Shown here: positions 31,191 through 54,240 of the stretch, one piece after another
How the letters are laid out: every line of letters starts with the position of its first letter
Numbering within the stretch: the first letter of the stretch is position 1
NCBI GenBank assembly: GCA_963989385.1
Contig: OZ022500.1
Coordinates: forward strand, 117,345,842-117,409,841
Source of the DNA: Ctena decussata
Taxonomy: Eukaryota > Mollusca > Bivalvia > Lucinida > Lucinidae
Direction: 5' to 3'
Length of the DNA: 64,000 nucleotides
Notes under the pieces: generated by a model
Database searches by the model: none
Seen by the model: the letters and a program-made list of their open reading frames with translations, nothing else
What the model was told of the DNA's origin: nothing
Translations under genes and position numbers: made by a program

Positions 31191-32245
31191 GCGGCGCATA
31201 AGACGCCCGTTTTAATGTCATGAAGAAGTTACAGAATGAACAAGATTGTTTACAAAAGGAAGGACAGGCAGACAAACAGGGGCAACAACTCTTTAATTAA
31301 TGATGGTAACATTATTTAAACATTTAACACACCAAATACTGTTAGTATACCAAATGTCAGCTTCCAAGATCAAGCGGCTCAGAGAAATGCCAAAGTCAAA
31401 CAAGGGAGATAATTCATAAACTAAATATACTAGAGTTACCATTCCTGATTCTAATACATTCCCTTGGCAATATACACATCACCATAAGTTGTGTTAAAAT
31501 CTTTTCAACGCTTAAGGACATACGGAGTAAACAGGAAATTTATGCAAGGGCAAATAATTCAGTAAGTAAACCGTAGTTGTGGTTCTTACTCAGGATACAT
31601 AGCCCCATTATAATACACATTCCTACAAAGTTTCATTATAATATTTCAAAAGATTAAGGAGATATGGAGTGAATGGGAATAGCCCTAGAATACTAACAAA
31701 AGGGAAGTTACTCCAATATTAAGTAAGGGGAAGCAACCATTCTTATATGTGACACATTGCCTTGTAATCATGCGCCTTGCTATAGTTTCATCATGATATT
31801 CCAAACAATTACCAAGTTAAGGTATGCACAAGATAAATATACACAAAAATAGCCTAAAAAACTAATCAATGAGATGTAACTCTAAAAAGAAAGTAACGGA
31901 GAGCAACCACTGTTGTATGCAACACATCGTTGGGACTTCATGCACATTGTTATTAGTTTCATAAAGATATCCCAAACGATTATCTAGTTATGGCGTGCAC
32001 AAGACTTTGCAGGGGAATAATAATCAAAGGGGCATAACTTGGAAACTAAGGAAGGGTGAGCAACCATTTTTATACGCTACACATTGCCCCGACCTAATAC
32101 ATATTTCTACAAAATTTCATGAAGATATTTCAAACGGTTACTGAGTTATGGTGCGCACAAGAATGTTTACGGACGGACGGACAGACGGACAATCGGACAG
32201 CGCCATGACATCATACGTCCGTTTTTTCAAACGGGCGTATAAAAA
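31190..32245. repeat. Composite repeat with degenerate tandem units of about 155 bp
   Basis: The ends resemble inverted repeats (ATAAGACGCCCGTTTTAATG on the left; CATACGTCCG...AAACGGGCGTAT on the right). Inside, at least three units (about 31685, 31850 and 32010) repeat the order GTAACTC/GTTACTC, GAGCAACCATT, ACACATTGCC, TTTCATxAxGATAT, CCAAACGATTA, GTGCACAAG. The block ends in GGACGGACGGACAGACGGAC. It is non-coding. Confidence 0.65.
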
Positions 32246-32499
32246 CATCCACCCAGGACACCGAAATAAAAGGGAGAAATGTAAATGACAGATAGGGGTC
32301 CAGTCCAGCACAGCGGAACTTACTTCACATCTTCAATCGGCAGTCGGAACACCGCTCGGCCAATACCTGCCCATCACATTTTTTCTTTCAAGCTGTTGTG
32401 GTGTAGCGACATTAAAGTTAAAGTCTGTCGCACTGATGTTTGTAAAGATACGTTTGTATAAAACAAACGGTTTTAACGGCTTAGGTGCTAAAACGAGGC

Positions 32500-32700
32500 T
32501 GTTTATATTACGAACTTCGTACAGGTTTGTTGTTTTCTGACCATTTTAGAAAGTTATCATTTGTTAAAAAGGACACATTGCATAACTGACATTTATTTGA
32601 CAATATGGCACACTGCATGATTAGTATTTAACCCATTCACTGTTACTAACTTGGCTTTGTTGGTGGGTCGGTTCTCAGATTCAATGATGGCTCCGACTTA
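32500..32700 (+). pseudogene. Second, eroded 3' end of the Penelope-like RT
   Basis: The stretch after about 32605 (NPFTVTNLAL..VGRFSDSMMAPT then TAA) is the same C-terminus as that ending at 28617 (NPITVDNFAV..VGRGSDSMIAPT). DNA similarity extends back to about 32500. It is preceded by a retroelement-tail-like block at 32383-32462. Confidence 0.75.
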
Positions 32701-33200
32701 AGGCTTATTATGTTGGTTCCCGCCTGATTTTTCCAAGTCTGTAGTCGGGTCTAACGGTTTCTCCTAGTTGGTTTCTTTTGCTCCGGATTTCCAGTGTCCG
32801 TGTTTTTGTCGTTCTTATTTTTGTTCATCAAAGTGGGATGATTCTAACTGATGAGCTAGACAGCTAAACGGGTGATGGTTAACGCGTCAGATACCCCTTC
32901 AAGCCCACTACCCCGACAGTCTCAAAGCTTCAAATTTGTTTATTGTTACTGCAATTAAATTTTGTATGTTTTTCTGTTTGTCTTCGACAATTTGATGGTT
33001 TTATTGTGACTAGCTTGGTGCCACCTATCTGTCCTTTTCTTTTATTTGGTATTGTAGGCGGAGTAAGCCCTATGTTGGTGCTTCTGGTGTATCTCACTGT
33101 TAAATTGTCTTGTGCTTTCCTCTGTCTTTCTTCGACACTATGATTTTTTTCTCTCTTTTTTTTGCGGCAAGCTATTTACAAACATATAGCATTTTGTAAT
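32701..33200 (+). other. 3' region of the second RT remnant
   Basis: Non-coding, with TTCTTTTGCTCCGG and CTGATGAG (32848-32855) in the same relative order as in 28618-28884. GTGCCACCTATCTGTCC near 33020 faintly resembles family R. Confidence 0.4.
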
Positions 33201-33485
33201 TAGTGCAGTCAGGGATTAGCAGGCCCAGCGGCGAGAATTTCTGATCATTGCCGTTTTATCTACTTTGCATATCAGAGATGTTTCTTTTGTCGTGTGGTTG
33301 CCCGTAGATTCATTTAATGCTCTTATTAGTCCAGTCCTCAGGGATGGCACTTACAGTCGTTTTTGTTGGCTCTTGATCTGTCTTAAGTCCATATGAATGG
33401 CTACCGCGGTTTAACTGTTGGACGTGTTTTGGTTCAGCATTTCAGTGTTGTTTCTGCTTTTAAATGCTCATCTATTGCTGTGTTG

Positions 33486-33545
33486 ATCCTAGTAGTCCCG
33501 GGTTCGAGCCCCGCTTGAGGCGGGAATCTTTTTAATCGTAAAAGG
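33486..33545 (+). repeat. tRNA-like SINE fragment
   Basis: CCCGGGTTCGAGCCCCGCTT has a B-box-like core and flanking complementary bases, but no acceptor stem or A-box is present, so it is not a tRNA gene. Confidence 0.4.
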
Positions 33546-33870
33546 GGTTCCATTGAACACAGCATTTCGTTATCACTCACCCATCGTCCTGAAATGTTGT
33601 TTAAACGGACGTAAAATCAGAGAGACTTATGTTGGTGTCGACGAATAGTAAAAGTAAAAATCGCAATCATCCATTCATCCATGTTTTGATCCGTCGACGG
33701 ATTACGTCCTTCACACATCCAAATGACTTGTATATTTGTCAACCACAACACTATTCACCTGGCGATATTTGTGGCCACATATAGTCGATATAAGCCTCCA
33801 CTAGTAATTTGTTACTGTCCGTTCTAAGATTGGTTTATCATTATTGTCATTGTTTGTCATTGTTTGTTCG
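33546..33870. other. Intergenic DNA, no gene recognised
   Basis: Nothing supported. Confidence 0.5.
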
Positions 33871-34190
33871 GAGAAGTTGAGGGGGTATATTGGTTTGTGC
33901 CTGTCCATCCGTCTGTCCATCCGTAACGCTTTTTGGCAGCTGGGATATTCAAGAACTGCTTGTGCTATGATCTTGAAATTTTATATATGGCATATACATG
34001 GAAAATAAGCGGACCCGTATTTTTTCTCCGCCATGCTTCTCCTTCAGGAGTTATGCCCCCTTTTTGACTATCATTATTTATAGGAACAACATTGTTAATA
34101 AAATATCTGAATAACCGCTTAAGCTAGGCTCCTGATATTTGGCATACAGTTACAGGCCAAGCTGTAGATGAGCTGATTAACTTTTGAGCC
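33870..34190 (-). repeat. Dispersed repeat with CCATCCGTCTGTCCATCCGT run
   Basis: CTGTCCATCCGTCTGTCCAT is the reverse complement type of the GGACGGACAGACGG tail seen at 32165. It is followed by non-coding text (TTGAAATTTTATATATGGCA, GGAGTTATGCCCC) of a kind common in bivalve intergenic repeats. Confidence 0.5.
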
Positions 34191-34706
34191 TATTTCGTAA
34201 ATTTTAGTAATTCATTGTATTTCTACACATCTCTTCATTTAAAACATATATGAAAGCATTACAGTGACACATATACATCTAGATACATGTATATATATAT
34301 ATACACAATTCTAAAATGTCTGTCAGACCTCTGTACAATATTACATGGGGCATTTAAATGGGTCTGCCATTTCTAGGAATGTTGACCGATTTTAGAAATT
34401 TATGTCTTAACTTTTAGCTACATATAGGTATCACCAATAGGCTTCCACACAAGAAAGGTGAGACACTGACATTTTCTTCAAAATATACATTGATAATTGT
34501 TGTTAGGGTATAGGCAACGGGTAGAAACGGACGAAATAGCTATGTGAAGACAAATTCATATTTTCTTAACTCTAAATACAAATAGTTCTGGCTTGATACC
34601 TATGCTATCTGTGTACAAATATTTCAGTCTAATAGTCATTGTATCAGCATTGCTGATATTTGATGAGTATTTGAGTTTTTTTTATACCTTTCATTTAAAC
34701 TATACG

Positions 34707-34781
34707 TAGTGGCATCCTATTAGAATCTACGTTGGGGCATCCCATTCGATGAGGCGATTCTAATAGATGCCACAATGTATA
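34707..34781. repeat. Foldback of about 75 bp
   Basis: GTAGTGGCATCCTATTAGAATC on the left pairs with GATTCTAATAGATGCCACAAT on the right around an inner GGGGCATCCCATTCG spacer. Confidence 0.7.
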
Positions 34782-35035
34782 GTCAATAGAAAAGTAAGAA
34801 AAAAAGTCTGAAATTTATATCAAATTTTCTTTACTATATGGAGCCATGGTACAAAATCAACATGCGCCAATACATGTCATCTTTTGTAAGCCACAAAATA
34901 AATTTTGATACCAGAGATGTTTTACAGTAGATTCTGAATGTTGGTGAAAGAATTTTAAAGCAAACTGACTAGTGAGACTACTATACTATTTACTCTTTCC
35001 TAAAATACATTTTAGCTCACCCGAGCCGGAGGCTT
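34782..35035. other. Intergenic DNA, no gene recognised
   Basis: Nothing supported. Confidence 0.5.
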
Positions 35036-35225
35036 ATGGGGAGCTAATAGTGAGTGAACTGGAGTTGAATGTCCCACCAACAACGAGGTCATATGGAGAC
35101 GGGACCTCGGTTTAAAGTCTCATCCGAAAGACAGGAGAAGCGGGAAATCGATCTTGCAACCCCTGGATTGGTAGTCCGGAGTGTTATCCACTACACTTTA
35201 GCCACTCCTGGGGGAGTAAATAGGA
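35036..35225 (-). repeat. tRNA-derived SINE, minus orientation
   Basis: On the minus strand AGGAGTGGCTAAAGTGTAGT resembles an A-box region and GGGGTTGCAAGATCGATTTC a B-box region, about 45 bases apart. Mismatches in the stems exclude a functional tRNA. Confidence 0.55.
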
Positions 35226-35810
35226 TAGCCAGACTCCATCATCGTCCATCCACAATTTCAAACTTCACATCTAAAATCACTGGGCCGCTTGGAACCAAAT
35301 CGTATATGTGTAAATGCTTAAACATGATGCTTGTAGATTTCAGTGCAAAAAGTTGATGAATACAGTCAACTAATCAAGTACATGTACCTTTCTGAGTAAG
35401 AGTTTAAGGTCAATTTTTGACCTATAACAAATGTCTCTCATATTTTGACTGTTTCAAACTATCAAGTTTGTTCAGATGATGACCCTAGTTTCAACTTTGA
35501 CCTATCTACTCAGGTGAGCGATTCAGGTCCTCATGGACCACGATTCATGCTTACATGAGAAGCGCATATGCTTCAGGCTGTGTTTGATGCTTGGTCTGTT
35601 TCTAGCATTTGTCTCTGTGAAATGACGGCTGATATGACTGATATCACAATTGGACTTCTGTTGCTTTGGAGTCTTGATCATGTGAGAAGGGAACGGATCA
35701 GAATTATCTGATCTGCAAAATTTTAATCATTGTTCAACCAACCAACCAATTAATCATTGTTATGTCTACAGTCTAGCATAAATCCCACAGAAACTTTACA
35801 GATCTTGTAC

Positions 35811-36015
35811 AAACAGAGTCTAATTATATTTGAGACTGTCTAAATAGTCTCAAAACAATGATTTCAGGCTTTGTTTAATAGAAAGCTTTGATAAAATATT
35901 GTTGCTATCTTACATCAAAGTATGTTTACATGTAAGCCTTCTACACCTGTCTTTAACCTAATATCACATTGTTTGAGACTATATAGACAGTCTCAAATAT
36001 AATTAGACCCTGTTT
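35811..36015. mobile_element. Foldback element of about 205 bp
   Basis: AAACAGAGTCTAATTATATT and TGAGACTGTCTAAATAGTCT on the left are mirrored by AGACTATATAGACAGTCTCA and AATATAATTAGACCCTGTTT on the right. It encodes nothing. Confidence 0.8.
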
Positions 36016-36151
36016 ACAGTGATCTTTGTTTTCAATATATAACATGCCAAAGAGACAAATTTGATACTTGAAATGAAGACTTTAGACTGCTAGACTATTC
36101 AAGATATTTTTCAGAGCATTTATTGCATGACTCTAAAAAAGTATTATAAAC

Positions 36152-36270
36152 GAGCCTCCATGACCTAATGGTTAAAAGCCCTGACTGCGAAACATTATGT
36201 CTCTAACCCCTGAGGCTTCAAGCCTTGGCCGGCCCACATATGAAAAAGCTCATAGGAGCAGTCTGATCTG
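36152..36270 (+). repeat. tRNA-derived SINE head
   Basis: CATGACCTAATGGTTAAAAG resembles an A-box and AGGCTTCAAGCCTTGG a degenerate B-box, spaced as in a tRNA. The cloverleaf is poor, so this is a SINE relic. Confidence 0.5.
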
Positions 36271-36768
36271 GTCTGCACTGTTTCTCTGACATATTTACCC
36301 CAATATTAAAAGTTTTACTGTATTAACCTACTTATAGATCATGTCTGAGATGCAAAGTAGGTAAAGATTTATCATTAAACAAATTTCTAATTCAGGCCTT
36401 ATTTTTTCCCCTCCTAGTCTAAAGGAGATGCTCATACGAAAAACAAAACCCATGTAAAAATTAGTATTTTATTCATACAATGCTATATACTTAGTAAAAA
36501 GAGTTTGAATGACAATGCTAAATGATATACACAACCACTAACATAATAGAAAAGGTAACAATGTACATGATGTAGTGGTGAAGCAAAACTTTTCTTGCCT
36601 CTAGCAAAACCTCTTGAAAATAATAATGCTTAAAAAAACATGTATATAAATCTATATCCAAAACTTTTGGAAACAACCAAATTCAACTACCAATAACATG
36701 TACAACTACAAAAAGATTAAGTGAAACTGCAGAGATTCTGGTGAAGTTTTTCTGAAGGTATTATTCAA
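36271..36768. other. Intergenic DNA, no gene recognised
   Basis: Nothing supported. Confidence 0.5.
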
Positions 36769-36966
36769 AGCTCTAGATAAGAGGGGGTATTTGATGATGA
36801 TTAAGGATAATTTTTCTAATTCTCATTAAAACAATATGCTGTGACCCCTCATCTGAACCGTCTCGTTGAGACGGTTCAGATGTGGAGTCACAACATATGT
36901 TTTTATGCAGAATTAAAAAAATTTATCCCTAATTATCACCTGATACTCCCCCTTATCTACAGATCT
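36769..36966. mobile_element. Foldback MITE, family S copy 1
   Basis: A near-perfect palindrome of about 200 bp. The ends are AGCTCTAGATAAGAGGGGGT and TCCCCCTTATCTACAGATCT, and the core is GACCCCTCATCTGAACCGTC with its complement. At least ten copies or parts lie in the window (36769, 37824, 39800, 40176, 43816, 44939, 47048, 47291, 47571, 49454, and a weak one at 62196). Confidence 0.9.
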
Positions 36967-37500
36967 GGGTATTATATATCCTATAATTTTTGTCATTATT
37001 ATCTTTGCAAATAAGTATTCAAAGAAATATTTGTGAGTTTTGAATTCTTCATTTTCTTTATAATTCTTTGATCTACTAAAGGCCATAAGCCTTTCACTAT
37101 AGTTTTTACTTACTTCAAGTTTCACGAAAATTGCTGTATTTATGGGTAAAAGTGACAGATGCTTTTGTTTTCAAAGCTATCTCAAAAATCTAGATCTGTC
37201 CTGTTAGACTGATCTAGATTTTGATGAATTGTTTTGGAAACAAAAACCCAAAGTTGCAAATGACTGATTTTTATGCATATTTATGTGGTATTTTTGTATG
37301 TGTAAACTCTCACCTTTTAACCAAATAAATAAGCAAGCTATCCTCAAAATTTCCACATGTAAAGTAATTCTGGAATACTATTGTTTTGTTTTTCCCGTTC
37401 AAACGAAGGTTGTGACCCTTCATACACACCCCTGGTTAACTATGTACAGTGTATATACAAGAGCTGTTACGAAACAACAAAGAGATGTTACAAAATGAAT

Positions 37501-37630
37501 GAGTCATAGTTACCAAAGGACCTGATGACCAGGTCTTTTGTTAACTATGACTCTTTAAAGAGCTGTTACAAAATGAAATAGTCATAGTCACCAAACGACC
37601 TGATGACCAGGTCGTTTGGTAACTATGACT
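37501..37630. repeat. Two adjacent hairpins of about 52 bp
   Basis: 37501-37552 pairs GAGTCATAGTTACCAAAGGA with its complement; 37579-37630 pairs AGTCATAGTCACCAAACGAC with its complement. Both have the centre CCTGATGACCAGG. The stretch GAGCTGTTACAAAATGAA before each shows that this is a direct duplication of a hairpin unit. Confidence 0.85.
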
Positions 37631-37823
37631 TTTTTCATTTCTTATCAGCTTTTTAGTTTTGTAACGTCCTTGAAAGCATAGTTAATAACCAGGTGTGATA
37701 CATACTCTTTTGCCTATGTGGTTCTAACCTTTCATCAGAACCATCCTTATGAGGTGTCACTAACATCTTAGTTTAATTATGTTAACATAATGATAATGAA
37801 CACTATCTTGACTTTTATCCTCA

Positions 37824-38020
37824 GTGCTCCAGATAGGAATGGGTAACAGAGGTAATTTTGGCATAATTTTCATACTACTCCATTAAAATGTATGTTGTGA
37901 CCTATCACTAGAACCGTCTTTGCAAGACGGTTCTAATGAGGGGTCACAACATATGTTTTCCTTGAGAAATAAGAAAAATATCTCTGAATTATCTTCAAAA
38001 ACCCACCTTATCTGGAGCTC
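37824..38020. mobile_element. Foldback MITE, family S copy 2
   Basis: GTGCTCCAGATAGGAATGGG to CCCACCTTATCTGGAGCTC, with the core AGAACCGTCTTTGCAAGACG. Confidence 0.85.
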
Positions 38021-38492
38021 TGGTCCTGTTCACAATGAAAGATGGTCAGACATCTCTGGTATACCAAAGTTAGCATGAAGCCCACAGCAGTTACTTTGTG
38101 ACCAATATGCTGTCAACTTCCATGTTTATCAAAAAATTGAAAGCATTTCTTAAATGTGTAGCAGCTGGGTTACAGTCAAGTAACTATAATACATGTATAT
38201 GCCAGTTTATGTAATCATGTATAGCGTAAAAATTCTAAAACACCAAAAATTGATAGCTTTGTCCAAATATTGAATAGTTTGGTTTTCAACTTAGTACTGT
38301 GCATTTAAGAGTCAGATGGAATGGCAATTAGTGTCGATCTTGATCAGACTGTTCCTTCAGTAGTAGTTTGACATAGCTCTACACTGCTTGGGCGGACCTT
38401 TCAGTCCCAATATTTAGAATTTTTACGGTAACTAGGTTATTCATCATACAAACATGGTCTGCATCCTGTCTACGCCCTTTCAGTTCATGCTA

Positions 38493-38710
38493 TAGGGTAA
38501 AGTCTGGTAAAGTCGGACAGCGGGTAAATTCGGACAGTGATATTCTTTCCTTTATTATGTCAGTTGTTCAGAATTAAAACAAAATTAACTAGGCAAACAG
38601 TGAAAAACCTGATGAGACGGCTCATTATGAGCCATCTCATCTAGATTTTCACTGTTTGCAAAGGTATGTCCGAACTTACCCGCTGTCCGAACGTACCCGC
38701 ATTTACCCTA
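38493..38710. mobile_element. Foldback element with TA ends, family E copy 1
   Basis: TAGGGTAAAGTCTGGTAAAG with GGACAGCGGGTAAATTCGG on the left; CCGAACTTACCCGCTGTCC and GTACCCGCATTTACCCTA on the right. Inner arms GGCAAACAGTGAAAAACCTG pair with the right side. Flanking TA on both sides suggests a Tc1/mariner-type MITE. Confidence 0.8.
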
Positions 38711-39799
38711 ATGACAGGTATCATTTTAAACTAAAATGGCTTCTTTAAATGCATTTACCTGTTATTTTTTCCCAGGTAATATCAAATCCAATTGTATAGA
38801 AATATAATATGATGAATGAAACTGTCAAATGCTGCTTTAAAGTGGACATGCCTTTCATATTTTTTCAGAATTTTACATGAGGAACAACTTCTGACCTCCT
38901 GTTTACTTTTCTGGGCCCGGTTGTTCAAAACTAATGACGTCATTAGCTAACGAGATGTTAAAATTTTGAACATAAATCTCTCATAATTATATACCAATAT
39001 TTTCTGTTGAAAAACTGTGAGAAGCTTTTGCATTGCAAAAGGTTCTCACATTTTTTAAACAAAAACTATCAATGCATTTGGTTATGAAGTTGTAAAACAT
39101 CTAACGAGTTGACCTCTTAACGAGCTCGTGAGGCTAACAATGCTTTGAACCACTGGGCCCTGGACATCAAACGCCTTCCAGAATGGGGACTTTGAATTTC
39201 CTCATGGGGAGAGCAAATTACTTGTTTCGAGGAATGCCCTCCAACGAAATAAAAGACAAATTCTTCTTGATTACCTCCTCTGGGAATATTCATATGTATT
39301 AGACTGTATTTAACCCAATACACTAATCCCTCGATTCCTATATTCTTGACCAGGTGCATTTTGAAGACTCTTGACTGTGAACAGACAATATTTGAATCAC
39401 AATCATGGACCATACTGACATGCATTTATACATACTTGCAGTGAGTTGGCCAATGTTAGTAAAAAATAAAGACACCAGATTAATGACTTAATAGTTACAC
39501 AGTCAATCATGTCTTGAGGGGTCACTGCATTAAGGGCTCGACAGTCTTTAACAGCCATCTTCAAGTCTGTATTAAAGGACCAACTGGCTTTGGTAGCCAA
39601 TTTTTTAGTGTCCCCTTCCTGCTTCGGTGACTCTTTAAGCCAGGTTTGACTGTACATGTACCTGTTATTGCTGTACAATGTGAATGCCCATCAGATACTC
39701 CCTGCTTTAAACATACAAGTATCAGAGCTTCAGATAAGATGAAAGTTTTTAGGATAATTCTTGGACATTGTTTCTTATTTCTCACCTACAGTGTCACTC
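38711..39799. other. Intergenic DNA with dispersed repeats
   Basis: A stretch near 39560-39660 containing TCACTCTTTAAGCCAGGTTTGACTGT-type text resembles low-grade dispersed repeats. The minus-strand frames at 39117-39425 and 39403-39785 show no recognisable domain. Confidence 0.4.
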
Positions 39800-40001
39800 A
39801 GAGCCCTAGATAAGAGGGAGTATTTGGTGATAATTAGGGACAATATTTGTTGATCCTGGATAAAAACATATGTTGTGATCCCTCATCTGAACCATCTCGA
39901 CGAGATGGTTCAGATGAGGGGTCACAACATATGGTTTCAATGAGAAATGAAGAAAATTATCCCTCAATTACCATCAAATACCCCTCTTATCTAAAGCCCT
40001 G
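39800..40001. mobile_element. Foldback MITE, family S copy 3
   Basis: AGAGCCCTAGATAAGAGGGA to CCCCTCTTATCTAAAGCCCT, with core CATCTGAACCATCTCGACGA and its complement. Confidence 0.9.
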
Positions 40002-40013
40002 AGTGTGTATTTA

Positions 40014-40366
40014 TCTTGTGATCCTTCATTAGAGCTGTCAGTACTAAGGAGGGGGTCACAGTACAAGTAAATGTTTTAATAGAGTCAAAACAGAAACTTT
40101 CCCATAATTATTCTCAAAACTCCTTACCTAGACCTCTGAAATGTATACAGCAATATTTGAATATTCATGGAACCCGAGCGCCAGGTAAAATGAGGTTTTG
40201 CGGGATTATTGTGAGAAAATTTTGTATTTCTCAATAAAAACGGATGTCATTTGAACTGTCTCAGCGAGACGGTTGTAATTAGGGGTCACAACATACGCTT
40301 TTATGGATAAATATGGAAAATTATTCCCAAATTAGCCCTGTTATCTCTTCTTATCTGATGCACTGT
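40014..40366. mobile_element. Family S copy 4 and an adjacent partial copy
   Basis: 40014-40138 retains TTAGAGCTGTCAGTACTAAG and AATTATTCTCAAAACTCC from the right half. 40176-40366 is a fuller, diverged copy with GAACTGTCTCAGCGAGACGG in the centre. Confidence 0.65.
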
Positions 40367-40986
40367 AGAACAACATAATACATGATGTATAAATTATTGT
40401 AAAATGGGGTAAATTAGGAGAAAAAAAATCTGCCAAGACATACAAATAAGCTCCACACTGATTCAGTGAGCACAATTTTCAACACCTTAGGCACTAAGTT
40501 TGAGAAAACAGAAAAAAATCAGTACAACAGAGTTTCCCAAAGAAACAGAGAAAGCTAGCAAGAATTTGATTCTTTTTAATAACAATGTTTCAGAATTCCT
40601 AATAAGAGGAGTATAGTAAGTCCTGATAAATCTGTGAAAATTATATTTTAAATTTTTTGTATGTGAACTGATTTTAAAGCCAGCTGCTTGTGCCATCAAT
40701 TATTTCTATTCTATTTAGTTTGCCTGTCTAAGCGTTTATGAACAGCAAGTTCATAAACTCAAGAAATACTGTAACTAACTTTATTTTATTAACTTTCTTA
40801 TTCAGCTGCTTTATCATCTTGATGGCGAAGAAAATATGATACAAAGGGTATTCAATGGTGATTCAATGATAATTTGTTAATTCCCTATGCGAACATCTCT
40901 AGCTAGACTCCATGGAGTGGTTAGAGTGTTTGTGGTTCGCAGATGTTATGCCACTTACTTGTGTGATGTGGCTCAAATACATCCCT
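40367..40986. other. Intergenic DNA, no gene recognised
   Basis: Nothing supported. Confidence 0.5.
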
Positions 40987-41209
40987 GGGGTCGTATTTAT
41001 AAAGCAACTTAAGTCGTTGCTATGCTGTTGCTAAGGGTAAATTTCTATGTTTGAGATTCCCTACAACTATGATATTTGGTCTGGAGGAACAGTTTTACAA
41101 AGACTGTTCCTCCAGACCAAATTTCATAGTTGTAGGGAATCTCCTTTGTAGATATTTAGCCTTAGCAACCGCATAGCAACAACTTAAGTGGCTTTATGAA
41201 TACGGCCCC
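40987..41209. mobile_element. Foldback MITE, family B copy 3
   Basis: GGGGTCGTATTTATAAAGCA to TTTATGAATACGGCCCC, with the central CTGGAGGAACAGTTTTACAA hairpin. Confidence 0.9.
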
Positions 41210-41975
41210 TGATCTATAGCTCTTTGACTCTAAATACTCCTCTTATTGGGAGTCCTGATTTTCTTAGATTCTACTATAAAACCTATAAAATGTCTCATCC
41301 TTATAACAAACACAGCTTAACAATTGCTCAACAATAGCCTTTGCTTTCATCACACTAGTCATAGTCATGTAATTATCTTTAAAACCACTGATGACAGTCT
41401 GGAATTACTACTACAGAGCTTCTGAGAACCATAAAGTTTGGGTGGTGAAAACAGCAACTATAACCAACTCTCGATATCTCGAACACTGATATCTCAAAGC
41501 ACCAACTTATGTAAAGGAATAAATTTTGGACACATTTCCTATTTTTGTTTAAATTTCAACTATGAATATCACAAACTACTGTTACCTCGAAGTAAATTTT
41601 CTGGTCCCAGAAAATTTACTTTTGAGATATCAGTGGTTTTGAATGAATTTAGCTTTATTGTTATAATCATTGGTATGGGACTTACAGTGGCAATGTATAT
41701 ATACTGTTGAAGAATTCTTACAGAAATGTATATCAAAGTTCTAATCACTCGTAATAATTTTCAAATGTCAAGATAATACGGAAAACGGACTTTTTTGTCA
41801 GTCAGAGCAACAAATTTACACAACCTTTTGAATCACTTGAAAGAATAGTGTCCTGCCTAACCCTTCAAGTCTGTATTATCTTGGATGGATGTATGACTTG
41901 CAAATTTTAATCCTTTTCAACAGTATTTCATTCATATTGGGATAATGATAGGGCAATAATCATCAATGAAAGGCA
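41210..41975. other. Intergenic DNA with a small inverted repeat
   Basis: CTCTCGATATCTCGAACACT starts a dispersed-repeat-like phrase, and GAAGTAAATTTTCTGG pairs with CCAGAAAATTTACTT (41590-41622). No gene. Confidence 0.45.
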
Positions 41976-41979
41976 GTGT

Positions 41980-42300
41980 GCAACCGAACCTCTTTTATGA
42001 TTGGAAAAATTTCCTCATCCAGCTGGGCTGGAATCCAGGACCACTACATCAGTCAGCCAAGGCTTAACCTACTGAGCTACTGGGGTGGGGTACAAATGTC
42101 TCTTTATAATACATATATGTATAAAATTGAACGCGATTCTGTAGAATTTGCAATTTTTTTTATATTTTATTGACAAAATTTCAGACTCCTGTGGTGCAAT
42201 GAAACCTCTTTTATGGTTGGAAAGATTTCTCCATCCAGCGGGCTCAAATCAGGGACCACTAGATCAGTCAGCCAGCGCTTAACCTACTGAGCTACTGGGG
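41980..42300 (-). repeat. Two direct copies of a tRNA-derived SINE fragment
   Basis: Copies at about 41980-42085 and 42198-42300 share ACCTCTTTTATGATTGGAAA and CTTAACCTACTGAGCTACTG. On the minus strand CCCAGTAGCTCAGTAGGTTA is an A-box-like start and GTCCTGGATTCCAGCC a B-box-like region. Confidence 0.65.
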
Positions 42301-42369
42301 CTCCTATATTATCAACTTGGAAATAATTCTATATGTGAATTATCAAAATAACACTTTATATGAAGATCT

Positions 42370-42592
42370 GGGGCCGTATTCATAAATCCACTTAGGTCGT
42401 TGCTATGCTGTTGCTAAGGCTGAATGTCTATAAAGGAGATTCCCTACAGCTATGAAATTTGGTCTGGAGGAACAGTCTTTGTAAGACTGTTCCTCCAGAG
42501 CAAATTTCATAGTTGTAGGGAATCTCCTTCAAAGAAATTTAACCTTAGCAACAGCATAGCAACCATTTAAGTCGTTTTATGAATATGGCCCC
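42370..42592. mobile_element. Foldback MITE, family B copy 4
   Basis: GGGGCCGTATTCATAAATCC to TTATGAATATGGCCCC, with CTGGAGGAACAGTCTTTGTA in the centre. It lies about 330 bp downstream of the Rac stop codon. Confidence 0.9.
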
Positions 42593-42922
42593 TGGGCTGG
42601 TTGCATCATTAGATTCATGAAGTCATTATTCATTGATTTGTTGTCATCTAATGCACAAAATCAAGTATGCAAATATGTTTGCTGAAAAATGTGAGACACT
42701 TAATCACTGAAATAGCTTCTCGTGTTTTTCAACAACAAAAAAAGCCATGTTTTTACACAAAATATGTTTGAAATCTTAATGTCTCGTTGACAAATGATGT
42801 TGTTAGTTTTGAACAACTAGACCCTGAATTACATGTATTCCAGACTGTCAACAGTACCTTTAAGACATGATCAAACACTTCCGTTACAAAAATTACAAGA
42901 AAGACCTTTAACAATGCCTCGT

Positions 42923-53969
<11,047 letters not shown>

Positions 53970-54240
53970 CTCACTAGTTATTTAAGCGATATGTTCTATC
54001 AAAATGTTGTTTCTATACACAGCAAACAGGCTTTTAAACTGCTGTGAAGTTGTGGATATAAATAAAACGGATCAAAAATGGCCGTCGTTCTTTATTTAGC
54101 CACCCCAGCAGTGTTCTATTTTTAGTAACAAATTTGTTCTTGTATTTATTCTTCCTTCAAAGGACAACCGAAGAAGAGTATAAAACCCACCACCTGCTGC
54201 GGATGCTCTGAAAAAATTGATCTAAAATGACTGTTCTCTT

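Noticed and set aside
39117..39785. Minus-strand gene in overlapping frames
   Set aside because: No domain, no consistent splice sites, and the text looks like a dispersed repeat.
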